18,397 bases of DNA from positions 1,801 to 20,197 of the forward strand of contig JAGORY010000011.1 of assembly GCA_018062585.1 (NCBI GenBank). The letters run 5' to 3'. Below are positions 1 through 8,600 of this stretch, one piece after another. Within the stretch, counting starts at the first letter, position 1. Every line of letters starts with the position of its first letter. The DNA comes from Candidatus Peribacteraceae bacterium. GTDB taxonomy: Bacteria; Patescibacteriota; Gracilibacteria; Peribacterales; Peribacteraceae. The translations under genes were made by a program, and so were the position numbers. The notes beneath the pieces are model-generated. The model saw nothing but the letters and a program-made list of their open reading frames with translations, had not been told where the DNA came from and did not search any database.

Positions 1-2
1 TT

Positions 3-281
3 CTCATAGCGCACAATCCGGACATCATTCTGGATCCACTCTCCCGTCAGGCTACGCTCATCGTCGCTGGTCACACGCACGGCGGACAGATCCGTCTGCC
101 GAGCTACGGGCCGATCTCAGCTCTCCCGACACACATCGGTCGGAAATACGACCAAGGCATTTTCCATCTGGACGGCGGCACAACGTTCGCCATCACACGC
201 GGGGTCGGCGAATCAGGACCACGAGCGAGATTGTTTGCACCGCCGGAGATTATGTTGATAAAGACGCTACCGAAAGAATAG
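3..281 (+). CDS. Calcineurin-like metallophosphoesterase, C-terminal part (5' end outside window)
   Basis: An open frame runs from the window edge to the TAG at 279-281, giving 92 residues of a C-terminus. Visible motifs are AHNPD (residues 3-7) and AGHTHGGQ (22-29), the late metal-binding signatures of YaeI/YkuE-like calcineurin-fold phosphoesterases. They are followed by a G-x-Y-x-x-G-like segment and a closing RLFAPPEIMLI stretch that is typical of the end of this family. Family members hydrolyse phosphoester or pyrophosphate bonds, often on lipid-linked substrates at the membrane. The N-terminal half, including any membrane anchor and the first metal ligands, lies outside the window, so the substrate cannot be judged. 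The Nudix gene begins 25 nt downstream on the same strand, which suggests co-transcription. Confidence 0.85.
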   Translation, partial: LIAHNPDIILDPLSRQATLIVAGHTHGGQIRLPSYGPISALPTHIGRKYDQGIFHLDGGTTFAITRGVGESGPRARLFAPPEIMLIKTLPKE

Positions 282-306
282 GATTGCTTCCTTTCCTTCC
301 CCCTGC

Positions 307-786
307 GTGATTCGCCACTTCACCGCCACCGCATTCATCGTCGACTCCAAGAAGCGAACGTTGCTGCTGTGGCACAAGCGTCTGCAACGCTGGATGCCGC
401 CTGGCGGACACATTGATGACAATGAAACACCGGAAGACGCGGCGAAACGCGAATGCAAAGAAGAGACGAATCTCGACGTCGAAATTGTGGGTGATCCGCA
501 GCCGGATCTTTTCACCGAGAACACAGCCGAGGGTCGGATGCTGACAAAACCTATCGCGATGCTGCTTGAGGAAATCCCCGCGTCCGCGGAACGGAGTGAA
601 CCGGCGCACCAGCACATGGACTTTTTGTTCGTCGCGAGGCCGCTCGATGAAACGCAAGCGGTCATGATCGCCGAAGCGGAATCGGACCGGATGCGATGGT
701 TCGGACGTGAGGAGATCGAGGCACTCGACATCACGACGGAGATTTTCGCCAACGTCAAAGCCTACATACGGGATCTTTTGGCCTGA
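307..786 (+). CDS. Nudix hydrolase
   Basis: 159 aa. The Nudix box is at residues 34-56: G34-x5-E40-x7-R48-E49-C-K-E52-E53-T-N-L. It keeps the REUXEE metal-binding core, but the usual Gly near its end is Asn (N55). Nudix enzymes cleave nucleoside diphosphates linked to another moiety, in the cytosol. The substrate cannot be told from this sequence. The GTG at 307 is chosen because the family's usual N-terminal strand (MIRHFTATAFIV) starts exactly there; no Shine-Dalgarno site is visible before it. The gene sits 25 nt after the phosphoesterase and 42 nt before the RSH-permease fusion. A role in cleaning up nucleotides next to a (p)ppGpp hydrolase is possible but only suggested by the neighbourhood. 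Confidence 0.9.
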   Translation: MIRHFTATAFIVDSKKRTLLLWHKRLQRWMPPGGHIDDNETPEDAAKRECKEETNLDVEIVGDPQPDLFTENTAEGRMLTKPIAMLLEEIPASAERSEPAHQHMDFLFVARPLDETQAVMIAEAESDRMRWFGREEIEALDITTEIFANVKAYIRDLLA

Positions 787-788
787 AC

Positions 789-817
789 TTCACTTCTGCA
801 AGCCATAAGGGTAGACT
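789..817 (+). promoter_or_regulatory. Candidate promoter of the RSH-permease gene
   Basis: A TTCACT -35-like hexamer (789-794) and a TAGACT -10-like hexamer (812-817) are separated by 17 nt. The predicted start of transcription, near 824, is only a few nucleotides before the ATG at 829. The boxes are imperfect, and read-through from the Nudix gene is equally possible. Confidence 0.4.
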
Positions 818-828
818 TCATCTTCTGT

Positions 829-3579
829 ATGCAGTGGCAAGAACTCCGCTCCCATATCCGGCACCTTCCAGCCCGCGATATCGCCAACATCGGGGAAGCT
901 TTCGAACTCGGAAAGAAACTGCATAGCACGCAGAAACGAAGGTCTGGTGAACCATACTTCAATCATCCGATCGCGGTCGCGCACATGCTCCTCGCGCTGA
1001 AAGCGGACACCGACACAATCATCGCCGCACTTCTCCACGACACGGTAGAAGATACGCCCCTCACGCTCGAGGAGATCGAGCGTGATTTCGGCAGTGGTGT
1101 AGCGGCGCTCATCGATGGTGTCACGAAACTGAGCTCGAAGGACGTGGCCATGAGCCCGAAGCTGGATGAACAGATTGAGACGCTTCGCAAAATCTTCACC
1201 CTCATGCAGCAGGACGTACGCATCATGGTCATCAAGCTCGTCGACAGACTCCACAACATGCAGACGGTGGAATTTTTACCGCCCGAACGCCAGAAACTTC
1301 TTGCGAAAGAGACATACGAGGTCTTCGTCAAAATCGCGGACAAGCTGTGCATGCAGGACATGCGCGACGAACTGGAGTCCTTGTGTCTGGCTGTTCTGGA
1401 GCCCGAGACACATGCCGCGCTCTTGGAGCTCCGGAACAGCAATGAGCAACGCGGCACCGACCTCATCGAACACATTCGCACCAACGTGCGTGCGCATGAC
1501 CGCATTCTCGGATCCAAGATTGATCTCTCTTTCGAACCGAAAACGTGGGATCAGGTGAAAGCGCAGCTCAACGTCGGTGGGTCTGTAGCGACCGGCATTT
1601 CGTTCATCACCGTTGCATTCGTCTGTGATGATATTGACGCTTGCTATCGGATGCTCGGGGCGCTGCATCAACTCTGGAAGCGCGAGGCGTTATCATTTCA
1701 AGATTTCATCAATGAGCCGCAGCTCAACGGCTACCGCGGCCTCCACACCACCATCATCGCGCATGACGGCACGCGCGTCCGCTGCAAAATCCGCACGAAA
1801 GAGATGCATCTGTACGCACGCAGCGGCATCACGACAAAATGTTTTGATTCGAAAGCCATGGGTATCACGGAGTACCTTCCTTGGACGAAGAGTCTGTCTT
1901 CCCTCGCAGCGGATACCGCAGACAGCAGCGATGATTTCTGGGAAAACCTCAAGAGCGACATCCTCGGCGAATCGATCATTATTCACGGCCCCGGCGACTC
2001 GACCGTGCGGCTTCCCCGCAACGCAACGGCGCTGGACGGAGCATTTTTCCTGTTCCATGACCAAGCGCTGAAAACGAAGTCCATCAAGCTGAACGGCGTC
2101 GATGTTCCTTTTTCTTCGCCTCTCTCCAACGCCGCATCACTCGATGTAGGATTTGACGAAGCAATCACCTGCAACCGGGACTGGCTGCGTCAGACACAAA
2201 CCGGATTCGCTAGCGCGAAAATCCGAGAAGTCCTCATGAAGACGTCGGACGCACAGAAACTGAAGACCGGAGAGGCGATGTTGCAAGAAGTGCTCACCGA
2301 ACAGAGGAGAGGATTCATCGTGGAGTTTCACGAAAAGCAGCTCGCGAAACAGCTGACGAATCTCGGATACGAATCCCTGAAAGACGTCTACATTTCCATA
2401 GCTGATGGTCGTCTGGAACCGCACGACGCATACGACGCGCTCTTCCGTCAAAAGAAAATAAAGAATGATGCGGCGCCGCCAACCGTGATCATCCGTTATG
2501 AAGCCGATATGAATTCCGTGGAGACGATGGACAAAATCAACATGGTGCACCGTACATATGGCTCACAGTTGCGGGATATTAGCTACAAGCGTCACGATGA
2601 CGGCTTGGTGTCGGTGAAGCTGCGGATCCAAGCCCATTCGCAACACCTGAAAACGTTCGTCGAGTCTCTCGGCATTGCAGGTGCAACCCGCATTCGTACA
2701 AAGATGCCGTGGAATTATTGGAACATCGGCGTGACTGTTCTCCTCGTCTTCTTGTGGGGTATGGACGCGGTTCTTACCAAATACCTTCTCGACGAAGGCG
2801 TTTCTCCGGGTGCCTTCACCTTGCTACGGAGTTGGTCAGGGGTCGTCTTCGCGATCGCCGCGGTCGTTGCGGTATGGGAATCGAAGACGCTGCTTCTCAT
2901 ACCGATCTCACATCCACTTCTGTGGCTCAGCGGTATCTCGTTCTACTTCGTGAACTTGCTCACGAACTACACGCTCACGAGTGTCTCGCCATTGTTCTAC
3001 AAAACGTCCCTGCGCATGACTGCTGTGCTGCTGGCACTGCCGCTGATGATCGGTTTACGTCAGTCCAAACGAAGTATCCTCAGCATCGTTCTTTCCCTGA
3101 GCGGCCTCTGGCTGCTCATCCAAAATTCCCCGAGCACGCAGGGAACCCTGCTTGCAATCTCGATGGTGCTCATGTTCGTCCTGTATACGAAGTCGAGTTC
3201 ACTCTTTCAGACGAACGCGAATATCAGCGTCCGATATCTGCAGTTCTTCCTCGCCATTTCCATTATTTCAGCCCTCGTATCTCCCGTAGTGTTTCTGTTT
3301 GACACCGTGACATGGCCGAGTCCGATACTCATGCTGGCCGTCGTCCTCTTCACGGGAATGTTTGTATGTGTGCCATACATGCTGTTCTATTATCTGGAGC
3401 GTGCGATGGGATACGACAAGCTCTCGCCGTTCTTCCATCTCTCGATCCTCGTCACCTTCATCGCGCAGTGGCTGATCCTCGGCGTCTTCGACGGCATTCT
3501 ACTGATCCCGGCCGCGGCTCTCATTATGGCGAGCGCGCTCACACCCAAGACTCAGACAACCTCTAACAATCCGATTTAA
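829..3579 (+). CDS. RelA/SpoT-homologue (HD, degenerate synthetase, TGS, ACT-like) fused to an EamA/DMT-type permease
   Basis: 916 aa in one frame. Residues about 28-190 are an RSH HD (p)ppGpp hydrolase with intact motifs: H46 in FNHP, H70-D71, E74-D75, and N143 in DRLHNM. Residues about 225-345 match the synthetase fold (NGYRGLHTT 300-308, IRTKEMH 321-327). The two catalytic acids appear lost: the Asp of the usual YDLxAxR is S258, and the Glu of ExQIRT is R318. TGS spans about 381-442, a helical region 443-545, and an ACT-like domain about 550-622. Residues 628-905 then form about ten hydrophobic helices that open like an EamA permease (LLVFLWGMDAVLTKYLL). The likely function is (p)ppGpp hydrolysis tied to a membrane transporter; the transported solute is unknown. 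Full-length RSH proteins normally stop after ACT and are soluble. The frame shows no stop or compositional break at the junction. It converges with the next gene, sharing TTAA at the stops. Confidence 0.88.
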   Translation: MQWQELRSHIRHLPARDIANIGEAFELGKKLHSTQKRRSGEPYFNHPIAVAHMLLALKADTDTIIAALLHDTVEDTPLTLEEIERDFGSGVAALIDGVTKLSSKDVAMSPKLDEQIETLRKIFTLMQQDVRIMVIKLVDRLHNMQTVEFLPPERQKLLAKETYEVFVKIADKLCMQDMRDELESLCLAVLEPETHAALLELRNSNEQRGTDLIEHIRTNVRAHDRILGSKIDLSFEPKTWDQVKAQLNVGGSVATGISFITVAFVCDDIDACYRMLGALHQLWKREALSFQDFINEPQLNGYRGLHTTIIAHDGTRVRCKIRTKEMHLYARSGITTKCFDSKAMGITEYLPWTKSLSSLAADTADSSDDFWENLKSDILGESIIIHGPGDSTVRLPRNATALDGAFFLFHDQALKTKSIKLNGVDVPFSSPLSNAASLDVGFDEAITCNRDWLRQTQTGFASAKIREVLMKTSDAQKLKTGEAMLQEVLTEQRRGFIVEFHEKQLAKQLTNLGYESLKDVYISIADGRLEPHDAYDALFRQKKIKNDAAPPTVIIRYEADMNSVETMDKINMVHRTYGSQLRDISYKRHDDGLVSVKLRIQAHSQHLKTFVESLGIAGATRIRTKMPWNYWNIGVTVLLVFLWGMDAVLTKYLLDEGVSPGAFTLLRSWSGVVFAIAAVVAVWESKTLLLIPISHPLLWLSGISFYFVNLLTNYTLTSVSPLFYKTSLRMTAVLLALPLMIGLRQSKRSILSIVLSLSGLWLLIQNSPSTQGTLLAISMVLMFVLYTKSSSLFQTNANISVRYLQFFLAISIISALVSPVVFLFDTVTWPSPILMLAVVLFTGMFVCVPYMLFYYLERAMGYDKLSPFFHLSILVTFIAQWLILGVFDGILLIPAAALIMASALTPKTQTTSNNPI

Positions 3580-5171
3580 GGAATATCGGGCGGAACCGGC
3601 TGTGCAAGATAGCGCCACAAAATACGAATTCGGATACCGTCACGCATAAACTCTTCGGTGACAGTGAATACTTCATGCGCGCCAAGGCGACCATTGAGCA
3701 TCGTACTTCCTACGTTCACGATGGCGCGGGGTAGAATGACCATCCCCGAATAGTGATCAACGTTCCACGGACTCTCTCCGCCGTTTGACGTCCACTCCGC
3801 AAGGTCAACTGGCTGCAGGTGAAGCTCGGACGCTGCTACTGACGCATCAGCACCAATGACTGTAGCGATCTTCATGAGAACGATGCCTTTCCCCTCAACC
3901 TTCTCCATATGCCGATAGTTGTCGATCTTGAGGGCGGTCCCGACCATGGCGTACCGCTGCTGTTTTTCGGAACCGCTCATACGGACAGCATGATCCACCG
4001 ACCACGCTAACGTACCGTTTGCAGCAGCCTTAAAGACGCGAAGTGCGCCTGCTTCATCACTGTACGAAATGGTCCTCATCTCACCAGTCGGCTCCTCGAC
4101 ATTCGAAAAGCGTGGAAGATCGGCAGTGGATTCATACCTCTGATTCGACGAATAGCGTAGCTCGCGTTTCATATGAGAACGTACGGCATCCGGCTCACTC
4201 ACGACGTTATAGAAACCGATCAACTCACCAGGTGTATCAGGTGCATCTCCCTGCGGCTCCTCACGAATGATAGCGATTCTTCCGGAGTGAATACCCTCAA
4301 GAATCTCATCGTCTTTCCCGTCAGCCCTCAGAGGCTTGAACATGGTACCGAGGTTTCGCACATCATCGGTAACGGATCGGAACTCGGACTGCGTAGCGTA
4401 GCGAGGATCAAGCTTGAGCAGGCGTTCTCTCTGCATAAGCACGCTTTGATAGAGAGCGTGGATATCAGGCACATCTGCTTCACTGGCGCTCTGAATGAGA
4501 TGTCTCCAGTTACGCCATTCCTTCATAGATCTGACAATGGGGACTGACGGGATACTGAGGAGCTTCTGGAGTCTGCTCTGGATTCCGTCGAGCACTGCTT
4601 TCGGCGCCTCTGTCGCAGGCGTGTTGATGCGAAGCACACCCTGAAGCACGTCGGGGTCCGGCTGATGGAAATGCTCGACTTCGAATGCGAGATCCTCTTT
4701 CTCAAGTGCGAGTGCGACGTCCAAGTACTCCCGAACCCTATGATCGAGCGGAGGCCTGTCTTTCGAAATATTTTCTGGCAGCAACGGGTCCACGACAGGC
4801 GCATTCGGCAATTCGGCTGCATGGAAAAGTTTCGGCCCCTCTGGGTGTTCGGCTGCCCAACGATCAGCAAGAACGTTTCGGACCGAATGAAACAGTTCGG
4901 CCAGAATGAGAATGACCCGTCGGGAAATCTCGACCGTTGTCTCACCCAACTCAAAATCATTCTGATCTACACGCACAACCAAGCTCATCGAAAGATCGGT
5001 GCCAGCATCAACCGAACGACGCGCTAGCGCGAGAAGCTTCATGACATCAGCGTCGGACAACTCGGTACTCAGCCGCTTGTCTTCAAGCTCCAACTGGCGC
5101 CTGCATTCGATGATCAGCGAACTGGTATCCAGTTCGCCTTCGTGGCCGTCATGGGAAATGGCCTCGGACAT
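3576..5171 (-). CDS. Hypothetical protein, 531 aa, possible GNAT-like C-terminal region
   Basis: I do not recognise this protein. The N-terminal 250 residues are acidic and mostly helical with no membrane segments. From about residue 290 there is a pattern that loosely recalls a GNAT acetyltransferase: a strand pair around GRIAIIREE...GELIGFYNVV, then KVEGKGIVLMKIATVIG where GNAT proteins carry the Q/RxxGxG/A acetyl-CoA loop. This resemblance is weak. The ATG at 5171 is the only plausible start, because an in-frame TAG lies 18-20 nt upstream. An AAGGAGG stretch is present but about 24 nt before the ATG. A 14-bp palindrome lies between the two. The stop overlaps the stop of the RSH-permease gene (shared TTAA, 3576-3579). 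Confidence 0.75.
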   Translation of the reverse strand: MSEAISHDGHEGELDTSSLIIECRRQLELEDKRLSTELSDADVMKLLALARRSVDAGTDLSMSLVVRVDQNDFELGETTVEISRRVILILAELFHSVRNVLADRWAAEHPEGPKLFHAAELPNAPVVDPLLPENISKDRPPLDHRVREYLDVALALEKEDLAFEVEHFHQPDPDVLQGVLRINTPATEAPKAVLDGIQSRLQKLLSIPSVPIVRSMKEWRNWRHLIQSASEADVPDIHALYQSVLMQRERLLKLDPRYATQSEFRSVTDDVRNLGTMFKPLRADGKDDEILEGIHSGRIAIIREEPQGDAPDTPGELIGFYNVVSEPDAVRSHMKRELRYSSNQRYESTADLPRFSNVEEPTGEMRTISYSDEAGALRVFKAAANGTLAWSVDHAVRMSGSEKQQRYAMVGTALKIDNYRHMEKVEGKGIVLMKIATVIGADASVAASELHLQPVDLAEWTSNGGESPWNVDHYSGMVILPRAIVNVGSTMLNGRLGAHEVFTVTEEFMRDGIRIRILWRYLAQPVPPDIP

Positions 5172-5176
5172 GAGGC

Positions 5177-5193
5177 AAAATAGGGTACCCTAT
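5177..5193 (-). promoter_or_regulatory. 14-bp palindrome overlapping a possible -10 box before the 531-aa gene
   Basis: ATAGGGTACCCTAT (5180-5193) is a perfect inverted repeat. On the minus strand it runs into TATTTT (5177-5182), which ends 5 nt before the ATG and could be the -10 box of a leaderless promoter. In that case the palindrome would be a repressor site on the promoter. Alternatively, folding of the palindrome in the mRNA would bring the distant AAGGAGG (5196-5202) to about 10 nt from the ATG. Confidence 0.4.
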
Positions 5194-5238
5194 CCCCTCC
5201 TTATTGCAAGGTAGAAGTCGATAACCTAAAAGCACCGC

Positions 5239-5260
5239 TTTGCTCTCCGGAAAGAGCAAA
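5239..5260. terminator. Hairpin between two minus-strand genes
   Basis: TTTGCTCT (5239-5246) and AGAGCAAA (5253-5260) form a perfect 8-bp stem with a 6-nt loop, just after the stop of the 80-aa ORF. Read on the plus strand it is followed by a long T-rich run (5261-5279), the form of an intrinsic terminator. Read on the minus strand, where the genes are, only four consecutive Ts follow, after several other bases. It may stop antisense transcription or act weakly in both directions. Confidence 0.4.
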
Positions 5261-5265
5261 TCTTG

Positions 5266-5508
5266 TTATTTATTTTTTTCTGACTTGAGCGACTGGACGA
5301 GAACGAGGAACTTTTCAAACTTATCACGTGCAAGGCCCAGCGCGTCCATCGCGATAAAAATGCTCTTTGCCCTCTTTGATTCAGGAACGACATTCGCACC
5401 CGCTTCGTGATGCTCTCTTGAGCCATTGCTTGAATCTAGGGCAGAGGCCACGTGAATAGGTGGAGGATTGGGAGTGAAATGCGCAGGAGTGTCGAAAGCT
5501 TCAAGCAT
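5266..5508 (-). CDS. Small hypothetical protein, 80 aa
   Basis: I do not recognise this ORF. The first half is polar and Pro-rich (FTPNPPPIHVAS), and the last 35 residues look like an amphipathic helix with a Lys-rich tail. The ATG at 5508 is supported by an upstream promoter-like pair on the minus strand: TTGACT, 17 nt, CAGAAT, ending 9 nt before the ATG. The open frame continues upstream without an ATG, GTG or TTG, so an earlier unusual start cannot be excluded. A hairpin follows 5 nt after the stop. It could be a spurious ORF, but promoter, ORF and hairpin in order favour a real small gene. Confidence 0.45.
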   Translation of the reverse strand: MLEAFDTPAHFTPNPPPIHVASALDSSNGSREHHEAGANVVPESKRAKSIFIAMDALGLARDKFEKFLVLVQSLKSEKNK

Positions 5509-5517
5509 GCTAAAAGC

Positions 5518-5546
5518 ATTCTGCAGTTTTTCTGTTAATGAGTCAA
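5518..5546 (-). promoter_or_regulatory. Candidate promoter of the 80-aa ORF
   Basis: On the minus strand, TTGACT (5541-5546) and CAGAAT (5518-5523) are separated by exactly 17 nt. The -35 matches 5 of 6 consensus bases, the -10 matches 4 of 6. The predicted transcript would start at or within a few nucleotides of the ATG at 5508. Confidence 0.4.
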
Positions 5547-5603
5547 GATTTATCCTTTCTTTTTCTTGGATGAAAGGGAGTGGGCCGTCCGTACGTCTCT
5601 CGC

Positions 5604-5609
5604 TATACT
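5604..5609 (+). promoter_or_regulatory. -10 box of ileS, leaderless type
   Basis: TATACT ends 7 nt before the ATG at 5617, so transcription would begin at or next to the start codon. No clear -35 is seen. This placement argues for the 5617 start, since a start at 5566 would put the promoter inside the gene. Confidence 0.5.
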
Positions 5610-5616
5610 CCCCGCC

Positions 5617-8600
5617 ATGTTCGACCCCGTTGACGCCGATGCGTCACTCCCCGATCTCGAAACCGGGATCCTGAAGTACTGGCAAGAAGAAGACACGTTC
5701 AAGCGCTCCATGAAGCGCCGGGAGAACGGCGAAGTCTTCAGCTTCTACGATGGTCCGCCGTTCGCGACGGGTCTTCCGCACTACGGCCACCTGCTTGCGG
5801 GAACGATCAAAGACGTCATTCCCCGCTATCAGACGATGCGCGGGAAATTTGTGAAGCGACGGTTCGGTTGGGACTGCCACGGTCTGCCCGTCGAAAACAT
5901 CATCGAGAAAGAACATGGTCTCAAGTCCAAGCAAGACATCGAAGCGTTAGGTGTCGCAAACTTCAACGCCATGTGCCGCGCCGCCGTTCAGCGCTACACC
6001 GGCGACTGGCGCCAGGTCGTGGAACGCATGGGGCGCTGGGTGGACATGGACAACGACTACCGGACGATGGATCCCGAATTCATGGAAAGCATCTGGTGGG
6101 TCTTCAAGCAGCTCCACTCGCAGGGGCTGATCTACGAAGGATGGAAGCCGATGCACATCTGTCCACGGTGTCAGACACCTCTTTCCAACTTCGAGGTGAC
6201 GCAGGGGTACAAGGATATTCAGGACTACTCGATCACCGCGATGTTCGAGCTCGTGGATGAGCCGAATAGTTTCCTGCTCGCATGGACGACGACGGGATGG
6301 ACGCTACCGGGAAACCTCTTTCTTGCCGTGCATCCAGACGTGAACTATGCAACGGTCACGTATGACGGAAAGCGTTATACGGTCGCAAAAGATCTTGTCG
6401 AAAAAGTTTTTCATGACAAAGAATATGCTGTTGCAGGAGAAGTGAAGGGTCGAACACTCGTTGGCAAGAAATATACACCACTCTTCCCCTACTTTGCAGA
6501 TACGTACAAAGAGACGAATGCCTTCCACGTCGTTAGTGCGGACTTTGTGACGACGACGGATGGAACAGGCATCGTGCACATCGCTCCCGGTTACGGCGAA
6601 GATGACTTCCTGCTTGGGCAACGTGAAAAAATCGCGATGCTTCAACACGTGGGCATCGACGGTTCTTTCAAAAAAGAAGTGACTGATTTCGCGGGAAAGC
6701 AGGCCAAGCCGAAAGATGATCACCAGAGCGGAGACAAGATGATCGCAAAGTGGCTGAAAGATCACAAGAAACTGTTCAAAGCCGAGAGCTTCAACCACAG
6801 CTACGCGCACTGCTGGCGTTGCGACACGCCGCTCCTCAACTACGCCACGAGTTCGTGGTTCGTCGCAGTCGAAAAAGTGAAACCGAAGATGCTCTCGGCA
6901 AACTCGAAGACTGCCTGGGTACCGTCGCACCTCCGGGACGGCCGCTTCGGCAAATGGCTCGAAGGTGCCAGAGACTGGGCGATCTCACGAAACCGTTTCT
7001 GGGGAACGCCGCTGCCGATCTGGCGAAATACCATCACCGGTGAGATCGAAGTCATCGGCTCACGTGATGAACTCATGGCGAAGGCTCCCGAGAGATTTAC
7101 GAAGCTCATCGTCGCACGCCACGCCGAAAGCAAAGGCAACGTCGAGCGTATCTACCAGGGCAAAGCTCCGGGCACTGAACTTACGGAGACCGGCAAGAGG
7201 CAGGCCAAGGCGCTCGCTGAAAAAGTCGTCGATACGACCAAGAACCTGAAGGTGACTGCGATCTACTGTTCGCCCCTGATGCGTACGCACGGCACGGCGC
7301 AGGCGATTGCCGAAGAATGCGACGCGCCAATCTTCATCGATGAGAGATTGCGCGAAGTGAGCTTTGGGGAGTACGAAGGCAAACACATCGACTTCGATGA
7401 CCTCACATTCATCCGCGAACGCCGTGCGCACAAACTGGAAAAAGGCCATCTTGAGAGTATCTACCACTTCGAAGGAATGGAAACGTGGAGCAGTATCGAA
7501 CTGCGTGTCCGCGATTTCTTGGATGAAGTACTCTCGAATCACAAAGGCGAAGCGATCGCGATTGTGACACACGCCGATCTCGTCATGAACATGAAGCACA
7601 TCTTCACCGGAGAAGATCCGCATAAGATCGTGCATCAGCCGTACCCCGAACTCGCGGGGATGCAGACCTTCTACTGGGACCACGAACGCAAGGCGCAGAT
7701 GGATCTTCATAAAGAGACGGTGGATGAGATTCTGTGGGGTAGTGAGCGGGAAGCGGGTAGCGGGAAGCGGGTAGAGCTGACGCTTGTTCGGCACGGCGAA
7801 ACGGATCTCAATAAACAGAAGATCATGCAGGGCGGCGACGTCGACATGCCACTCAACAAAGTCGGTAAAGAGCAGGCCAAAGCCGCCGCCGCGAACCTGA
7901 AGGATCAAGAGTTCGACGTCGTGATCTCATCGAATCTGAAGCGCGCGTCCGAAACCGCCACCATCATCTGCAAAGAATTGGGCCTCAGGTACAACGGAGG
8001 TTATGACGTCTTCAACGAACGGTACTACGGCGCACTAGGGGGAAAGCCGGCCGAGGACATCATGGCCGACCATGGACCGACAAAACCGATGAAAGGCTTA
8101 AGCCCCGTCTGGCTCAAGATCACACCCGAGGGAGGAGAATCCTTCGACCAATTCATCCGCAGAATCCAGAGAGGGCACGATTTCCTACTCAAAGAATTCG
8201 CCGGGAAGAAGGTGCTCCTCATCGGGCACGGGGGCGTCACGCGAGCGATGAACTTTGTCACGGGAGCGTCGTACGAGGAGGCCGCGCTCGCTGAACCGAA
8301 GAACGGTCACGCCCAGACTTTCACACTCGTGCCGCAAATGCGACGCATTGAGGAAGTCTTGGACTGTTGGTTCGAATCCGGTTCGATGCCCTACGCCCAA
8401 GAACATTTCCCATTCAAGACCGGTGCCGACGTACCGCCTGGGTTTCCGGCTGACTTCATCGCCGAGGGGTTAGATCAAACCCGCGGCTGGTTTTATACAC
8501 TGACGGTTCTCTCGGCTGCACTTTTTGACTGCCCGGCATTCAAGAACTGCATCGTGAACGGGACGGTGCTCGCCGAAGACGGCAAGAAGATGAGCAAGCG

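Noticed and set aside
2709..3302. Alternative plus-strand ORF overlapping the permease part of the RSH fusion
   Set aside because: It is low-complexity in pattern, Arg/His-rich and not membrane-like, whereas the main frame gives a clear set of membrane helices.
5566..5616. In-frame N-terminal extension of ileS starting at 5566
   Set aside because: The added 17 residues do not match IleRS N-termini, the extension spans the TATACT promoter box, and MFDPVD at 5617 is the expected start.
7060..7908. Long minus-strand ORF (282 codons) within ileS
   Set aside because: It is antisense to the conserved phosphatase and IleRS motifs and arises from codon bias on the coding strand.
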